The notes under the pieces are model-generated. The model worked only from the letters and a program-made list of their open reading frames with translations, searched no databases and was not told the DNA's origin. From Nostoc carneum NIES-2107 (GTDB lineage Bacteria > Cyanobacteriota > Cyanobacteriia > Cyanobacteriales > Nostocaceae), in contig AP018180.1 in assembly GCA_002368155.1 (NCBI GenBank), positions 2,637,947 through 2,701,946 of the forward strand: DNA of 64,000 bases, in the 5' to 3' direction. Positions 8,254 to 16,929 of the stretch are shown one piece after another (the first letter of the stretch is position 1; each line of letters starts with the position of its first letter). Both the position numbers and the translations under genes were made by a program.

Positions 8254-10539
8254 TCACCTTGATGATGTTGCTAACAGCGCGATCGCCGAATGAATAATTC
8301 TCATTTGATTAACTATACGTTCTAGTTCGGCGAAAACCGGAGTTTGTTCTCGGACAGCTTGTAACGTTGGTGTCACAATGTGGGGATCGATAGTAATTTC
8401 TGAGATTCGCGCCGTATACAACTGCTCGGTTTGCTCGTGAATAGTTTCCAGATGATTATTAAGTATTGGTAAGGCTTCGGGTGCTTGTCTGTATTGCAGA
8501 GCAGCAGCTAAATTCCCCAAAATTTGGCTGATACTATCAGTAAATTCTTGGAGTGCAGAAAATTGATACTGACCGCTAAATTCTCGCTGATGTTCCGCTA
8601 AAGTTGTCACTGAACTATAAAAGTTGCGAATATATATCATTAGTGTCATTACAGGTTCGATTTCTCCCTGAACGTGACGGGGTTCGCTAAACAATCTTTG
8701 AGCTGCGGCGTTGGCGTTGGCATTCTCTAGTGCAGCTTGATGACGTAGGCTGTTGAGAGCAGCAAGAGAATCATTTTGGGAATTGAGATAGTTCGCAATT
8801 ACCTGTTGAAAGTATGCAAGATTAGCGCGAATTGTTTTTGCGAGTTGGGCGGGAAGTTTTTGTCTTTCCCAACTGGGGAACAGTAAATAGCTACCAATCA
8901 GCGCCAACCCACCGCCAACGCAACTATCAACAATCCTTAATAATCCTACTTGCCAGCCACCAGCATTAATCATATTCAGTAGTAAGATGATGGCGGGAGT
9001 CAGCAGCGTAATAAACAGGGTATAACTGAGCGATCGCACTGACATAGCTGTAAACACCAGCAATAATAGAGAAAATGCGATCGCCCATTGATTGTGAATT
9101 AGCACGACTATAGTAATGCCGATGATGCTGCCAATAATCGTACTAATCACACGTTGCACCGTTGTCTGCGTTGTCCCGCCAAAGTTAGGCTTAAGCGCCA
9201 CCAGTGCTGTTAAAGTAATCCAGTAGCCTCTCGGAATTTGCAATAATGCAGCGATTAATTCTGCTAACGCCACAACAACTGCAAGGCGCAACGCATGACG
9301 GAACATCACCGAATCAAAAGTTAAGTTGCACCGCAGCGTCTCAATCATCTCAGCAGTTGTCGGCTGTTTGGGTAGCGTAATATCTTGGTTAATCTGACTG
9401 CGTCGTTTTCCCTGTTGTAAATCTGTAACTATCTCTGCATCAGTATGAATTTGTTGTGCCAACTTGGTGAAGCTGGTGGTTATTTTCCTGAGATTAACTA
9501 AATCCCAATACTCATCCCTGGGTAAATTACTGTTTTGACTGACAACTTGATTGCGTAAAATTTGCAACTGATGTTCTAGTGCTTCCACAGAACGATCCAA
9601 ATCTCCCAAATGCACAGAATTTCTGCCTTTAGCGATCGCAGTTGCTAACATCTGCATAGCAATTGCCAACTGCGTCATCACTTGGGAAATTTCTCTTTGC
9701 AAACGAGAAAATAACGGATGATCAGCTGCGATCGCCAACAGTTCCACCTGCGCCACTACCGAAGTGATAATTTGGTTAGCATCTTCAATTAACACAATTA
9801 ACTGATTTCCCCGCAGACTAGCACCTTTTTGGGTTGTCCAGACACTAGCCCAAGTACTGCGGGCTGCTGCTAAGTCCTGTGTAACGGTATCCTGTGCTTG
9901 GGCAAATTGCTTTGTCCAATTCTGTATATCCTGGGGATGGACAACTCTCTCACCAGCCACTTCCACAAATTTACTGAGCGAATCGTAACATTTAGCTACA
10001 GCCGCCGTTGCTGGTTTATCGGGGCGCACTACCCATAACCCTAGAGATAGCAGCGTTGTCCATGTTCCCCCAGCCAGACAGAGTAGAGAGTGCTGCAGTA
10101 GTGTAGACAAATTCCCTGGTGCAGAGAATCGCGCCAAGGAGACAACAAACATAATCCCAGTAATTAAGCTGACAGAGGCGACAACACTACCAAAAATACC
10201 CGCCAACCCAACAATAAAAATTACCAAAAACGTAATCGGAATTGCTAACCACAGAGTAGTGCTAACTAAATTTGCGATCGCAAACACCAAAGTCACGCTG
10301 ATAGTAGCAGCGATCAGTGCAATTAGCTTTTGACGATACACCCCATCAACATTTACCATCCCCACAAACCAAGCTGCCATAGTAGCGATCGCACTTTCCG
10401 CCCCATGTCCTGTAAATATGCCAACACCAATCGGCACACCGAGAATCAACAAACTACGCAATCCATTGGTAATAGCAGGCTTACCCGGCTGGAGTTGAAA
10501 CTGCTGTAACAGCCAAACAACAGGACTTTGATTGGACAT
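8254..10539 (-). CDS. FUSC-family inner-membrane transporter
   Basis: A 761-residue protein with the duplicated layout of the aromatic-acid/fusaric-acid exporter family. An N-terminal block of about six membrane helices (residues 25-170) is followed by a long helical soluble region (~175-400), a second block of helices (~415-545, including GYWITLTALVALKPNFGGT, the conserved FUSC motif), and a C-terminal helical domain. It probably exports amphipathic acids or stress metabolites, but no substrate can be read from sequence. It is not tightly linked to its neighbours (172 and 202 nt gaps). Confidence 0.87.
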   Translation of the reverse strand: MSNQSPVVWLLQQFQLQPGKPAITNGLRSLLILGVPIGVGIFTGHGAESAIATMAAWFVGMVNVDGVYRQKLIALIAATISVTLVFAIANLVSTTLWLAIPITFLVIFIVGLAGIFGSVVASVSLITGIMFVVSLARFSAPGNLSTLLQHSLLCLAGGTWTTLLSLGLWVVRPDKPATAAVAKCYDSLSKFVEVAGERVVHPQDIQNWTKQFAQAQDTVTQDLAAARSTWASVWTTQKGASLRGNQLIVLIEDANQIITSVVAQVELLAIAADHPLFSRLQREISQVMTQLAIAMQMLATAIAKGRNSVHLGDLDRSVEALEHQLQILRNQVVSQNSNLPRDEYWDLVNLRKITTSFTKLAQQIHTDAEIVTDLQQGKRRSQINQDITLPKQPTTAEMIETLRCNLTFDSVMFRHALRLAVVVALAELIAALLQIPRGYWITLTALVALKPNFGGTTQTTVQRVISTIIGSIIGITIVVLIHNQWAIAFSLLLLVFTAMSVRSLSYTLFITLLTPAIILLLNMINAGGWQVGLLRIVDSCVGGGLALIGSYLLFPSWERQKLPAQLAKTIRANLAYFQQVIANYLNSQNDSLAALNSLRHQAALENANANAAAQRLFSEPRHVQGEIEPVMTLMIYIRNFYSSVTTLAEHQREFSGQYQFSALQEFTDSISQILGNLAAALQYRQAPEALPILNNHLETIHEQTEQLYTARISEITIDPHIVTPTLQAVREQTPVFAELERIVNQMRIIHSAIALLATSSR

Positions 10540-10696
10540 GATGGCAAGTATGAAGTGTTCAGTCTGAAGTAGTATGAAGTATAGAGAAAATTCCTGCTTC
10601 TACTCTAAGTACATAATTTCTACAAACCTGCAGCAGATTTGATGTTTATCAAGTACAGCAACTAATTGAAAAAAGTAATGAGTAATAAATAAATTC

Positions 10697-10733
10697 CCTA
10701 CTCATTACTCATTACTCATTACTCATTACTCAT
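10697..10733 (+). repeat. Heptamer tandem repeat (attactc)n
   Basis: About five tandem copies of ttactca/attactc lie downstream of the alpha/beta hydrolase gene. The same heptamer recurs at 52337-52363. Such short tandem repeats are a hallmark of heterocystous cyanobacterial intergenic DNA. Confidence 0.8.
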
Positions 10734-10741
10734 GATATACC

Positions 10742-11629
10742 TCACTTTAAATACTTCTGCAACAAACCAATAAACACCTCTGGCGTTTCCAAATGGGGTA
10801 AGATGCCGGTGTTTGCGATCGCCACAAATGCACGAATAAAATCGGGATTTAAATTTGCTAATCTTCTACCAAGTTTAATATTGGTAAATTGCGCCTTTTC
10901 ACCCCAGAAAAATACTGTGGGGATTTTGAGTTGTTGAATATATAAACTCAAATCAAAATAAAGGTCGCCTCGCAGAAATGCCAAGCCTGCAAATTTAGCA
11001 TTTGGCTGTTGTGCAGAAGTTAAATAAGCTTGCACTATCTCCGGAGAGACACGTTCGGGTTTGGCAAACAAAAAACTTTGCAGAAAGTTGCGAACTGCAA
11101 ATTCATTTTCCGCACCCACAGCATAAATTAAATTATCAATCAATGGCGTATTAATCAGTGGTAGCGGTAGTCTGCGTGCCACACCTTGACCAAAATCATC
11201 AAACCCAGCCGGACAAACTAAATATAAATCTTGGAATAACTCTGGCTGGGTAATTGCCAAACGAATAGCCAAAGCTGCAGTTAAAGACGAGGCAACAACT
11301 GTTACAGGCTGACGACAAGTTTGGTTAATAAATTGGGCGATCGCATTTAAATAATCTCGAATTTGATAATCCCATATTGGATGAGCCGATTCTCCCCAAC
11401 CAATTAAATCTGGGGCTAATATGTGGTGACTCTCAGCAAAAGCTGGATAAACTTTCGACCACTCGTAAGCAGAAGCACCGCCACCAAAATTATGCAAAAA
11501 CAATAGCGGTGGTAAGTTTTCAGCATCAGTAATCGACCAAGGTGTAGTTGTTTGGGTATAGTAAACCATCGCCCCCAATGAGGTATGAATTACTTTTTGC
11601 CCAAAGCCAGGAGGTTGGAATTGAAGCAT
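10742..11629 (-). CDS. Alpha/beta hydrolase fold protein with degenerate catalytic motifs
   Basis: A 295-residue cytosolic alpha/beta hydrolase. The oxyanion-side motif FLHNFGGGASAYEW and the cap region are recognisable, as is the late His (ILPHLETP). The nucleophile elbow, normally GxSxG, reads VVASSLTAAL. The position where the acid is usually found (WGEKD) reads WGEKAQFT. It may therefore be an atypical or non-catalytic family member rather than a standard esterase. Plant-like cyanobacterial hydrolases of this type are known but poorly characterised. The fold is sure; the activity is not. Confidence 0.82.
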   Translation of the reverse strand: MLQFQPPGFGQKVIHTSLGAMVYYTQTTTPWSITDAENLPPLLFLHNFGGGASAYEWSKVYPAFAESHHILAPDLIGWGESAHPIWDYQIRDYLNAIAQFINQTCRQPVTVVASSLTAALAIRLAITQPELFQDLYLVCPAGFDDFGQGVARRLPLPLINTPLIDNLIYAVGAENEFAVRNFLQSFLFAKPERVSPEIVQAYLTSAQQPNAKFAGLAFLRGDLYFDLSLYIQQLKIPTVFFWGEKAQFTNIKLGRRLANLNPDFIRAFVAIANTGILPHLETPEVFIGLLQKYLK

Positions 11630-11737
11630 AAAATTAAGTATAAAGGATGAAAATTTAACTATTCAATGTTTATAGAATCGAGGAAAATCAAAATTTTCAT
11701 AGGCAGGTACACCTATGAATTTTTAATTTTTAATTTT

Positions 11738-12238
11738 CTATCTCACATCCTTGGGAGTAACTTGAATAAGTTGACGCAGATTATCACCATTAATGTTATA
11801 AGCTGACCCAAAACCTACTACAAAACGACCTTGACTAGGAGTTAACTGAAAAATCCGAAAGTCAGCCAAACCGCGAAAAACTTCGATAATTTCACCAAAC
11901 CGATTTTGAAAGCGCTCAACAATTTTCTGCCACTGGTCAGTGTCTCTTTCTATTAAAGTTGCCGTACAATCAAAACTTAAACGACGGCGGGCAAAAATTT
12001 GCTGCGCTTGATTTTCATCCTCAATAAATAAGACGCTCACATGAGGATTGACAAGAATATTTTTAGTATGGGCAACTAACCCACTCACATAAATGTAAAT
12101 ATTATAAGAATCATCCATTACAAAAGGAGCATAACTTGCATTGGGCATTCCCTCAGCGTTAACAGTGCTAATGATGAGACTTTGAAATTGCTCAGTGAAT
12201 TTTTCGTACTCAGCTTGAACTTGTTCTAGTTGGCTCAT
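11738..12238 (-). CDS. HugZ-like pyridoxamine 5'-phosphate oxidase family protein
   Basis: A 166-residue protein from the chosen start MSQLEQVQAEYE; upstream in-frame codons to 12343 look non-coding, though a start a few codons earlier (MGNWIM) is possible. The FMN-binding split-barrel pattern is clear (SLIISTVNAEGMPNASYAPFV, HVSVLFIED, RRLSFDCTATLI). The C-terminal QGRFVVGFGSAYNI matches HugZ-type heme-degrading or heme-binding members. It may oxidise or store heme, or be a generic flavin reductase. It has no heme-uptake neighbours. Confidence 0.85.
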   Translation of the reverse strand: MSQLEQVQAEYEKFTEQFQSLIISTVNAEGMPNASYAPFVMDDSYNIYIYVSGLVAHTKNILVNPHVSVLFIEDENQAQQIFARRRLSFDCTATLIERDTDQWQKIVERFQNRFGEIIEVFRGLADFRIFQLTPSQGRFVVGFGSAYNINGDNLRQLIQVTPKDVR

Positions 12239-12925
12239 AATCCAATTACCCATTGATGAATGACAATTTGTTGAGTATTCTAACCTTGTTCGCCCCTCAG
12301 ATGAAATAATGCTAGATGTGGCTTCATTGTACCTAATTTCCACACATCAGGACTTAGGCAAATAACACATATTGATTTTGAAAATCTACGTAGGATGCGT
12401 TAGCCTTTGGCGTAACGCATCACTTAGGCAAATAACACAGATTAATTTTAGAAATACATATCTTACCCGACCAAATTATACAAGTTCATCTAGAACATCC
12501 GACAACACCCACATAGATCCGCAATCTCAATCAATACGGTTCAGTTAAGAAGATTTTCTGTTGAAGCAGGTAGAGGAAGCAGAGGGAGAGAAAAAAAGGC
12601 TTATTTGAACCGTATTGCCATATAAATCCATACAGTTCAGTTAAAAAAATAAATTGATCACAAAACAATAATTTTGGAGGGGGTTTGGGGGACGCAACCG
12701 TCACCCAATCGGGGGTTTGGGGGAGAATCCCCCAATTGAGCTAGCTGTTTCCCCAACTGACAAATCAATCACTAATTTATTGCAATCTTAATTTTAAATC
12801 CAAAATTGTCTGACTCTGGACAACCTCCACGAAAAAATATGACAATTTAGACACCACTATCTATTGTATTTATTTGTAACAAATATATAAGAAGCTAAAC
12901 TAAAGAAAGTTATGAGGACGCAAAT
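12239..12925. other. Divergent region with direct repeats flanking a hairpin
   Basis: About 690 bp with no gene. Two ~35-bp direct repeats beginning acttaggcaaataacaca (12353-12388 and 12422-12457) flank a hairpin with arms GATGCGTTA/TAACGCATC (12394-12421). Further on, a 15-bp motif (tacggttcagttaag / tacagttcagttaaa) recurs near 12534 and 12632, and a G-rich stretch 'gggggtttgggggagaatccccc' forms an inverted repeat near 12712-12738. Promoters for the flanking genes should lie here, but none stands out. Confidence 0.6.
12353..12457 (+). repeat. Hairpin element flanked by 35-bp direct repeats
   Basis: The left copy starts ACTTAGGCAAATAACACATA and the right copy ACTTAGGCAAATAACACAGA, with similar T/A-rich continuations. 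Between them is the GATGCGTTA...TAACGCATC stem also seen in the repeat near 16890-16925. The arrangement looks like a small palindrome that inserted with, or between, a duplicated target. Confidence 0.7.
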
Positions 12926-14410
12926 ATGACTAACCAAAATCGTTCTCAATGGGATTTATGCAGGTTTATCAAAACCTTAACCTACTTTGAGGTTATTCCT
13001 TTGCTTAACTGGGTACAAAAGTTGATTCCTGGTAATTCTCAAGAGAATGAAGATAGACCTAATGGAGGAAGAAATTTGGGTGTAATACTAGTAGCAGGTG
13101 CAACAGGTGGTGTTGGTAAACGTGTTGTTAAGCGATTATTAGAACGTGGTTATCATGTGCGCTGTCTTGTCCGTGATATTGAAAAAGCCAGGACAATTCT
13201 TGGTAATGATGTTGATTTAGTAGTTGCGGATATCACCAAACCAGAAACCTTAACTCCTATAGTCATGGCGAATCTGCAAGCCGTAGTATGTTGTACCGCC
13301 GTGCGCGTTCAACCAGTAGAGGGAGATACAGCAGATAGAGCCAAATATTATCAAGGCATCAAATTTTACCAGCCAGAAATCGTTGGCGATACACCCGAAA
13401 ATGTCGAATATCAAGGTGTGAAAAACTTAGTAGACGCAGCGAAAAAATATTTGCTCACACCTAACACCAAGCTGATATTCGATTTCACCAACCCATCAGC
13501 AGAATTAAAAAATATCTGGGGTGCTTTAGATGATGTAGTAATGGGTGGTGTAAGCGCCAGTAATATGCAATTTGTCGATGATACAGCATTATTTGCTGGC
13601 TATGTCTCCACCGCCAACTCCGGAGGCTTTGCTTCTGTGAGAACCAAAAATTTTGAGCCACCATTTAATTTATCTGGCTATGAAGGTGTAGAATTACGCG
13701 TCAGAGGCGATGGTCAACGCTATAAATTCTTTCTCCGTCCAGACGCAAAATGGGATGGATTAGGATACAGTTATTCCTTTGATACTGTAGCTAATACTTG
13801 GATAGATATTCGCATTCCTTTTGCGGATTTAACACCTGTATTTCGTGCCAAAACGGTGAAAGATGCACCACCAATTGACGCGAGTACAATTAGCTCATTG
13901 CAATTAATGTTAAGTAAATTTGAATATGATGGCGCATTAAATCCCAAATTTACCCCTGGTGGTTTTAGTTTGCAAGTGGAATCAATCAAAGCTTATGGTG
14001 GAACCAATTTACCGCAGTTTGTGTTGGTAAGTTCCGCAGGTGTCACCCGTCCCGGAAGACCAGGAATTAATTTAGAGGAAGAACCCCCAGCCGTGAGATT
14101 AAATGACCAATTGGGCGGAATTTTAACTTGGAAATTAAAGGGAGAAGATAGTTTAAGAACAAGCGGTATCCCTTACACAATTATCAGACCTTGTGCTTTA
14201 ACAGAAGAAGCAGGAGGTAAAGAATTAATCTTTGAGCAAGGTGATAATATTCGGGGAAAAATCAGCCGTGAGGATGTTGCCGAACTTTGCCTACAAGCGC
14301 TGCAACAACCAAAAGCTTGTAACCGCACCTTTGAAGTCAAAGCAGGAGAAAACAGCAATAATTCTATCAATTGGCAGAGCCTATTTTCTAACTTACAGCC
14401 TGATAAATAA
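12926..14410 (+). CDS. NmrA-like NAD(P)-binding protein with inserted CIA30 domain
   Basis: A 494-residue protein. The Rossmann nucleotide motif AGATGGVGKRVVKRLLERGY (about 57-76) begins an atypical SDR/NmrA fold. At about residues 180-355 a CIA30 (complex I intermediate-associated 30) beta-sandwich is inserted, readable from FDFTNPSAELKNIWGALDDVVMGGVS through ESIKAYG. The SDR fold then resumes with FVLVSSAGVTRPGRPG, GIPYTIIRPCAL and ISREDVAELCLQAL. In oxygenic phototrophs this fusion is conserved, including a plant plastid form, and is thought to act in photosynthetic or respiratory complex assembly or in quinone chemistry. The role here is inferred. A gagg binding site precedes the ATG. Confidence 0.88.
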   Translation: MTNQNRSQWDLCRFIKTLTYFEVIPLLNWVQKLIPGNSQENEDRPNGGRNLGVILVAGATGGVGKRVVKRLLERGYHVRCLVRDIEKARTILGNDVDLVVADITKPETLTPIVMANLQAVVCCTAVRVQPVEGDTADRAKYYQGIKFYQPEIVGDTPENVEYQGVKNLVDAAKKYLLTPNTKLIFDFTNPSAELKNIWGALDDVVMGGVSASNMQFVDDTALFAGYVSTANSGGFASVRTKNFEPPFNLSGYEGVELRVRGDGQRYKFFLRPDAKWDGLGYSYSFDTVANTWIDIRIPFADLTPVFRAKTVKDAPPIDASTISSLQLMLSKFEYDGALNPKFTPGGFSLQVESIKAYGGTNLPQFVLVSSAGVTRPGRPGINLEEEPPAVRLNDQLGGILTWKLKGEDSLRTSGIPYTIIRPCALTEEAGGKELIFEQGDNIRGKISREDVAELCLQALQQPKACNRTFEVKAGENSNNSINWQSLFSNLQPDK

Positions 14411-14626
14411 ATCTTAGAAAGGCGAGAATAGGGAAGAAAGGGAAAAGGTAGCACAATACTTGTCGGTTAAGGAAAAAAAAGGGGAATGGGAAAAGGGAAA
14501 GAAATAACCTTTAACCCTTACCCTTTAACCTTTTCCCCCTAACCAATTTTGAGTTCAAAACGCTTAATCGAGTAGTATCGAAAGGTAGCACCTTTCCCCT
14601 TTTCCCCAAGCACAGAAGTAAATGAA

Positions 14627-14974
14627 ATGTTTAACAAACTATTATTCGCTGGGTTGTTGATAATTACGCTGTTATTGGGGATATTATCAAAACCAGCTTT
14701 ATCCCAGCAGATAGAATCACGAATTAACAACTTAGAAGCAGACTTAAATCGCGTTGAATCCCAGTTAAGTCAAATACAATCTCAACTCGGTCAAAGTCGC
14801 TTGTCTTCATCCCCAAGAACAACGCTTACCCCCCGTCAACCAAGCGGTTCTGGACGGAATTTATCAACGACAGAACGAGATAGAATGTTTGATCGACTTG
14901 CAACTTTGGTTGTGGAACTCAAGCAACAAGTCAACAAATTAGAAACACGTGTTTCCAAGCTAGAATCGCGTTAA
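14627..14974 (+). CDS. Small secreted coiled-coil protein
   Basis: A 115-residue protein with a signal peptide (about residues 1-27, hydrophobic GLLIITLLLGILSKPALS, likely cleaved before QQ). A coiled-coil heptad segment (IESRINNLEADLNRVESQLSQIQSQLG) comes next, then a Ser/Pro/Thr-rich low-complexity linker, then a second coiled coil (LATLVVELKQQVNKLETRVSKLES) at the end. It is probably an exported trimeric or dimeric periplasmic protein. No enzymatic motif is visible. The clean leader and heptads support a real gene. Confidence 0.72.
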   Translation: MFNKLLFAGLLIITLLLGILSKPALSQQIESRINNLEADLNRVESQLSQIQSQLGQSRLSSSPRTTLTPRQPSGSGRNLSTTERDRMFDRLATLVVELKQQVNKLETRVSKLESR

Positions 14975-14996
14975 TAAATTGTTCTACCCATTCACG

Positions 14997-15237
14997 ACAA
15001 TTGGGTACCTGAGAACGATAACTGTGTACCCGGAAACAATAACTGAGTACCCGGAAACAATAACTGGGTACCCGGAAACGATAACTCGGTACCCGGAAAC
15101 AATAACTGGGTACCTGGAAACGATAACTCGGTACCCGGAAACGGTAACTGAGTACCCGAAAACGATAATTGAGTACCCAGAAACGGTAACTGAGTACCCG
15201 GAAATGATAATTGGGTACTCGAAAACGATAACTGGGT
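14997..15237 (+). repeat. 21-bp tandem repeat array with a GGGTACCC core
   Basis: About eleven degenerate copies of the 21-bp unit GGGTACCCGGAAACGATAACT run head to tail, beginning right after the coiled-coil gene stop. Each unit keeps a TACC-centred near-palindrome. Variation is mostly at the base before GTAC (G/C/A/T) and at the aacgata/aacaata/aacggta position. Because 21 is a multiple of three, the array keeps a reading frame open (YPETITG-like repeats), but nothing supports translation. Confidence 0.9.
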
Positions 15238-15618
15238 AACGCGTTGCTTAATTTTGAATTGGTATAAGCTGTGATAATTAGAAATTACTTAAAATTCCCA
15301 GTTTACTTGTAAACCCAAAACATCAACTTAATTTTCAAATTTTGTCTTTCGTACTGTAACAACAAAACGTTGTATTTTAGCATCTTTCTGTTACTTGAAT
15401 TTTGTACCTTTTCGCCTCTGCAATACTTACTTGCGATAGATAACAACTAAACCTCTTGACTGATGAAATTTTGTATCTCATCAGAGAAACTGTAACAGTA
15501 ATTGAACAAATGTAAATACATTTGTCATAGTCTGAGGAGGAAAATTTGGTTTCCCCGCCACGCTACTTAATCCAGCGTAGGAATTGCACCCTTTAATCCA
15601 TAATTGATCGCAAGTAAC
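15238..15618. other. Leader region upstream of the MscS gene
   Basis: An AT-rich region with no gene. It holds a nearly perfect palindrome with arms ACAAATGTA/TACATTTGT (15506-15525), an unusually strong purine tract ctgaggaggaaaa 85 nt before the start, and small hairpins (GGAAA...TTTCC; ACGCT...AGCGT) between that tract and the start codon. It could be a structured 5' leader. No known riboswitch class was recognised. Confidence 0.5.
15506..15525. promoter_or_regulatory. Palindrome upstream of MscS (possible operator or hairpin)
   Basis: Nine-base arms ACAAATGTA and TACATTTGT are separated by AA, a perfect dyad apart from its centre. It lies about 95 nt before the MscS start. It may be a repressor site or an RNA stem. 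There is no T-run after it, so it is not a terminator for the preceding gene. Confidence 0.45.
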
Positions 15619-16626
15619 ATGAATGCAGAGATATCCGCAGTTTGGCAGCAAATTCAAGGCATGATCGATGGATTTATTGTGCTGCTTCCTAACCTAGTTT
15701 TGGCATTAATTGTCTTTGTCATCTTCTTTCTAATTGCTAGAGCAATTAAAAGATTGGTCAAACGAGTAACACGAAACCGTCGTCAAGCTCGTAATTTAGG
15801 ATTAGTACTTGGGCGTTTAGCACAGGGAACAACAATTCTAGTAGGACTATTCATAGCTCTATCAATTGTCATCCCCACATTTAGAGCAGGCGATTTAGTG
15901 CAACTTTTAGGAATCAGTGGGGTAGCAATTGGTTTTGCTTTCCGTGATATTTTGCAGAACTTTTTAGCAGGAATTTTAATTTTACTCACTGAACCTTTTC
16001 AAATTAATGACCAAATAGTCTTTAAAAATTTTGAAGGAACTGTAGAAAGTATTGAGACCCGCGCCACCACAATTAAAACCTATGATGGTCGGCGGATTGT
16101 GATTCCTAACTCTGAATTGTTCACCAATTCTGTGACTGTAAATACTGCCTTTGAAAGTCGCCGCTTACAGTATGATGTCGGCATTGGTTATGGTGATGAT
16201 ATCGACCGAGCCAAGCAATTAATTCTCGAAGCAATGCATAGTCTAGATGAAGTGGTGTCAGATCCTGCGCCTGATGTATTGGTGATGGAATTAGCTGAAA
16301 GTACCGTAAATATCCGCGCTCGTTGGTGGATAAAACCACCTAGAAGGGCCGACGATCTCACTTCACGCGATCGCGTCCTCACTGCAATCAAGAAAACCCT
16401 CACCGCCAATGGTATAGATCTACCTTTCCCTACCCAACAAATTTTATTTCACGACCAAACCGAAGAAACAGATGGCGATCGCCAAAGTCAGCGTGAAGGT
16501 TGGCCTGCTGGTAATCGGGAAGTACCAAAGCCTCGCCGCATCAGCGATTCTCTGAGGTTACTGGCACAAAAACGTTCCTCTCATGATGGGAATGGCAAGA
16601 TAGATTCTCAATTCAATGAACAATAA
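15619..16626 (+). CDS. Small-conductance mechanosensitive channel (MscS family)
   Basis: A 335-residue protein from the ATG; an in-frame TTG five codons earlier (15604) is the alternative. Three N-terminal membrane helices lie at about 20-120. The pore helix pattern GISGVAIGFAFRDILQNFLAGILIL and the beta-domain INDQIVFKNFEGTVESIETRATTIKTYDGRRIVIPNS are classic MscS. A C-terminal alpha/beta domain is followed by a charged ~50-residue tail not typical of the family. It releases solutes on hypo-osmotic shock. It stands alone behind a long leader. Confidence 0.93.
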   Translation: MNAEISAVWQQIQGMIDGFIVLLPNLVLALIVFVIFFLIARAIKRLVKRVTRNRRQARNLGLVLGRLAQGTTILVGLFIALSIVIPTFRAGDLVQLLGISGVAIGFAFRDILQNFLAGILILLTEPFQINDQIVFKNFEGTVESIETRATTIKTYDGRRIVIPNSELFTNSVTVNTAFESRRLQYDVGIGYGDDIDRAKQLILEAMHSLDEVVSDPAPDVLVMELAESTVNIRARWWIKPPRRADDLTSRDRVLTAIKKTLTANGIDLPFPTQQILFHDQTEETDGDRQSQREGWPAGNREVPKPRRISDSLRLLAQKRSSHDGNGKIDSQFNEQ

Positions 16627-16739
16627 AATTCCAATTTTAGATTGCAAATATGAACATTAATAACTTTGTACCTCAACCACTACCACCACAAACTAATACC
16701 CAGCCTTAATTTTTTTGTATTGCCTTTACAATTATCTGT

Positions 16740-16928
16740 ACCTGATTCTGAAGGATTGAGTTGCAGAGGTTCACGTAGGAGAGTTCACGTAGGAGAGCCA
16801 GTGCGTTGCGGTGAGACCAGCGCTGCGGGAGGGTTTCCCTCCACAGGCGACTGGCGAACCCGAAGGGAGGTTTCCTCCGTTGTAGCAACTGGCGTTGCGT
16901 TAGCGATAGCGTAACGCATCAGTAACGC
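16740..16928. repeat. Composite dispersed Nostoc repeat
   Basis: GC-rich compared with its surroundings. It has a 14-bp tandem duplication (gttcacgtaggaga twice, about 16769-16796), the inverted pair gggagggtttccctcc, the segment cgaacccgaagggaggtttcctcc, and the gcgttagcgatagcgtaacgcatcagtaacgcatcag module that recurs near 12394-12421. It fills the 303-bp gap between the convergent MscS and DUF1634 genes. Open frames inside it are repeat artefacts. Confidence 0.75.
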
Positions 16929-16929
16929 A

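Noticed and set aside
8640-8660. A possible tRNA T-loop (ggttcgattt)
   Set aside because: It lies within the FUSC coding region, and no acceptor or anticodon stem accompanies it.
14979-15239. An open frame of YPETITG-like repeats
   Set aside because: It exists only because the 21-bp repeat unit is a multiple of three; no binding site or independent coding signal.
15531-15603. A known riboswitch class upstream of MscS
   Set aside because: The hairpins did not match any class I can recall (TPP, cobalamin, glutamine, fluoride, yybP-ykoY); kept only as an unassigned leader.
16666-16914. An 82-residue open frame downstream of MscS
   Set aside because: It lies inside a composite dispersed repeat and has repeat-derived composition.
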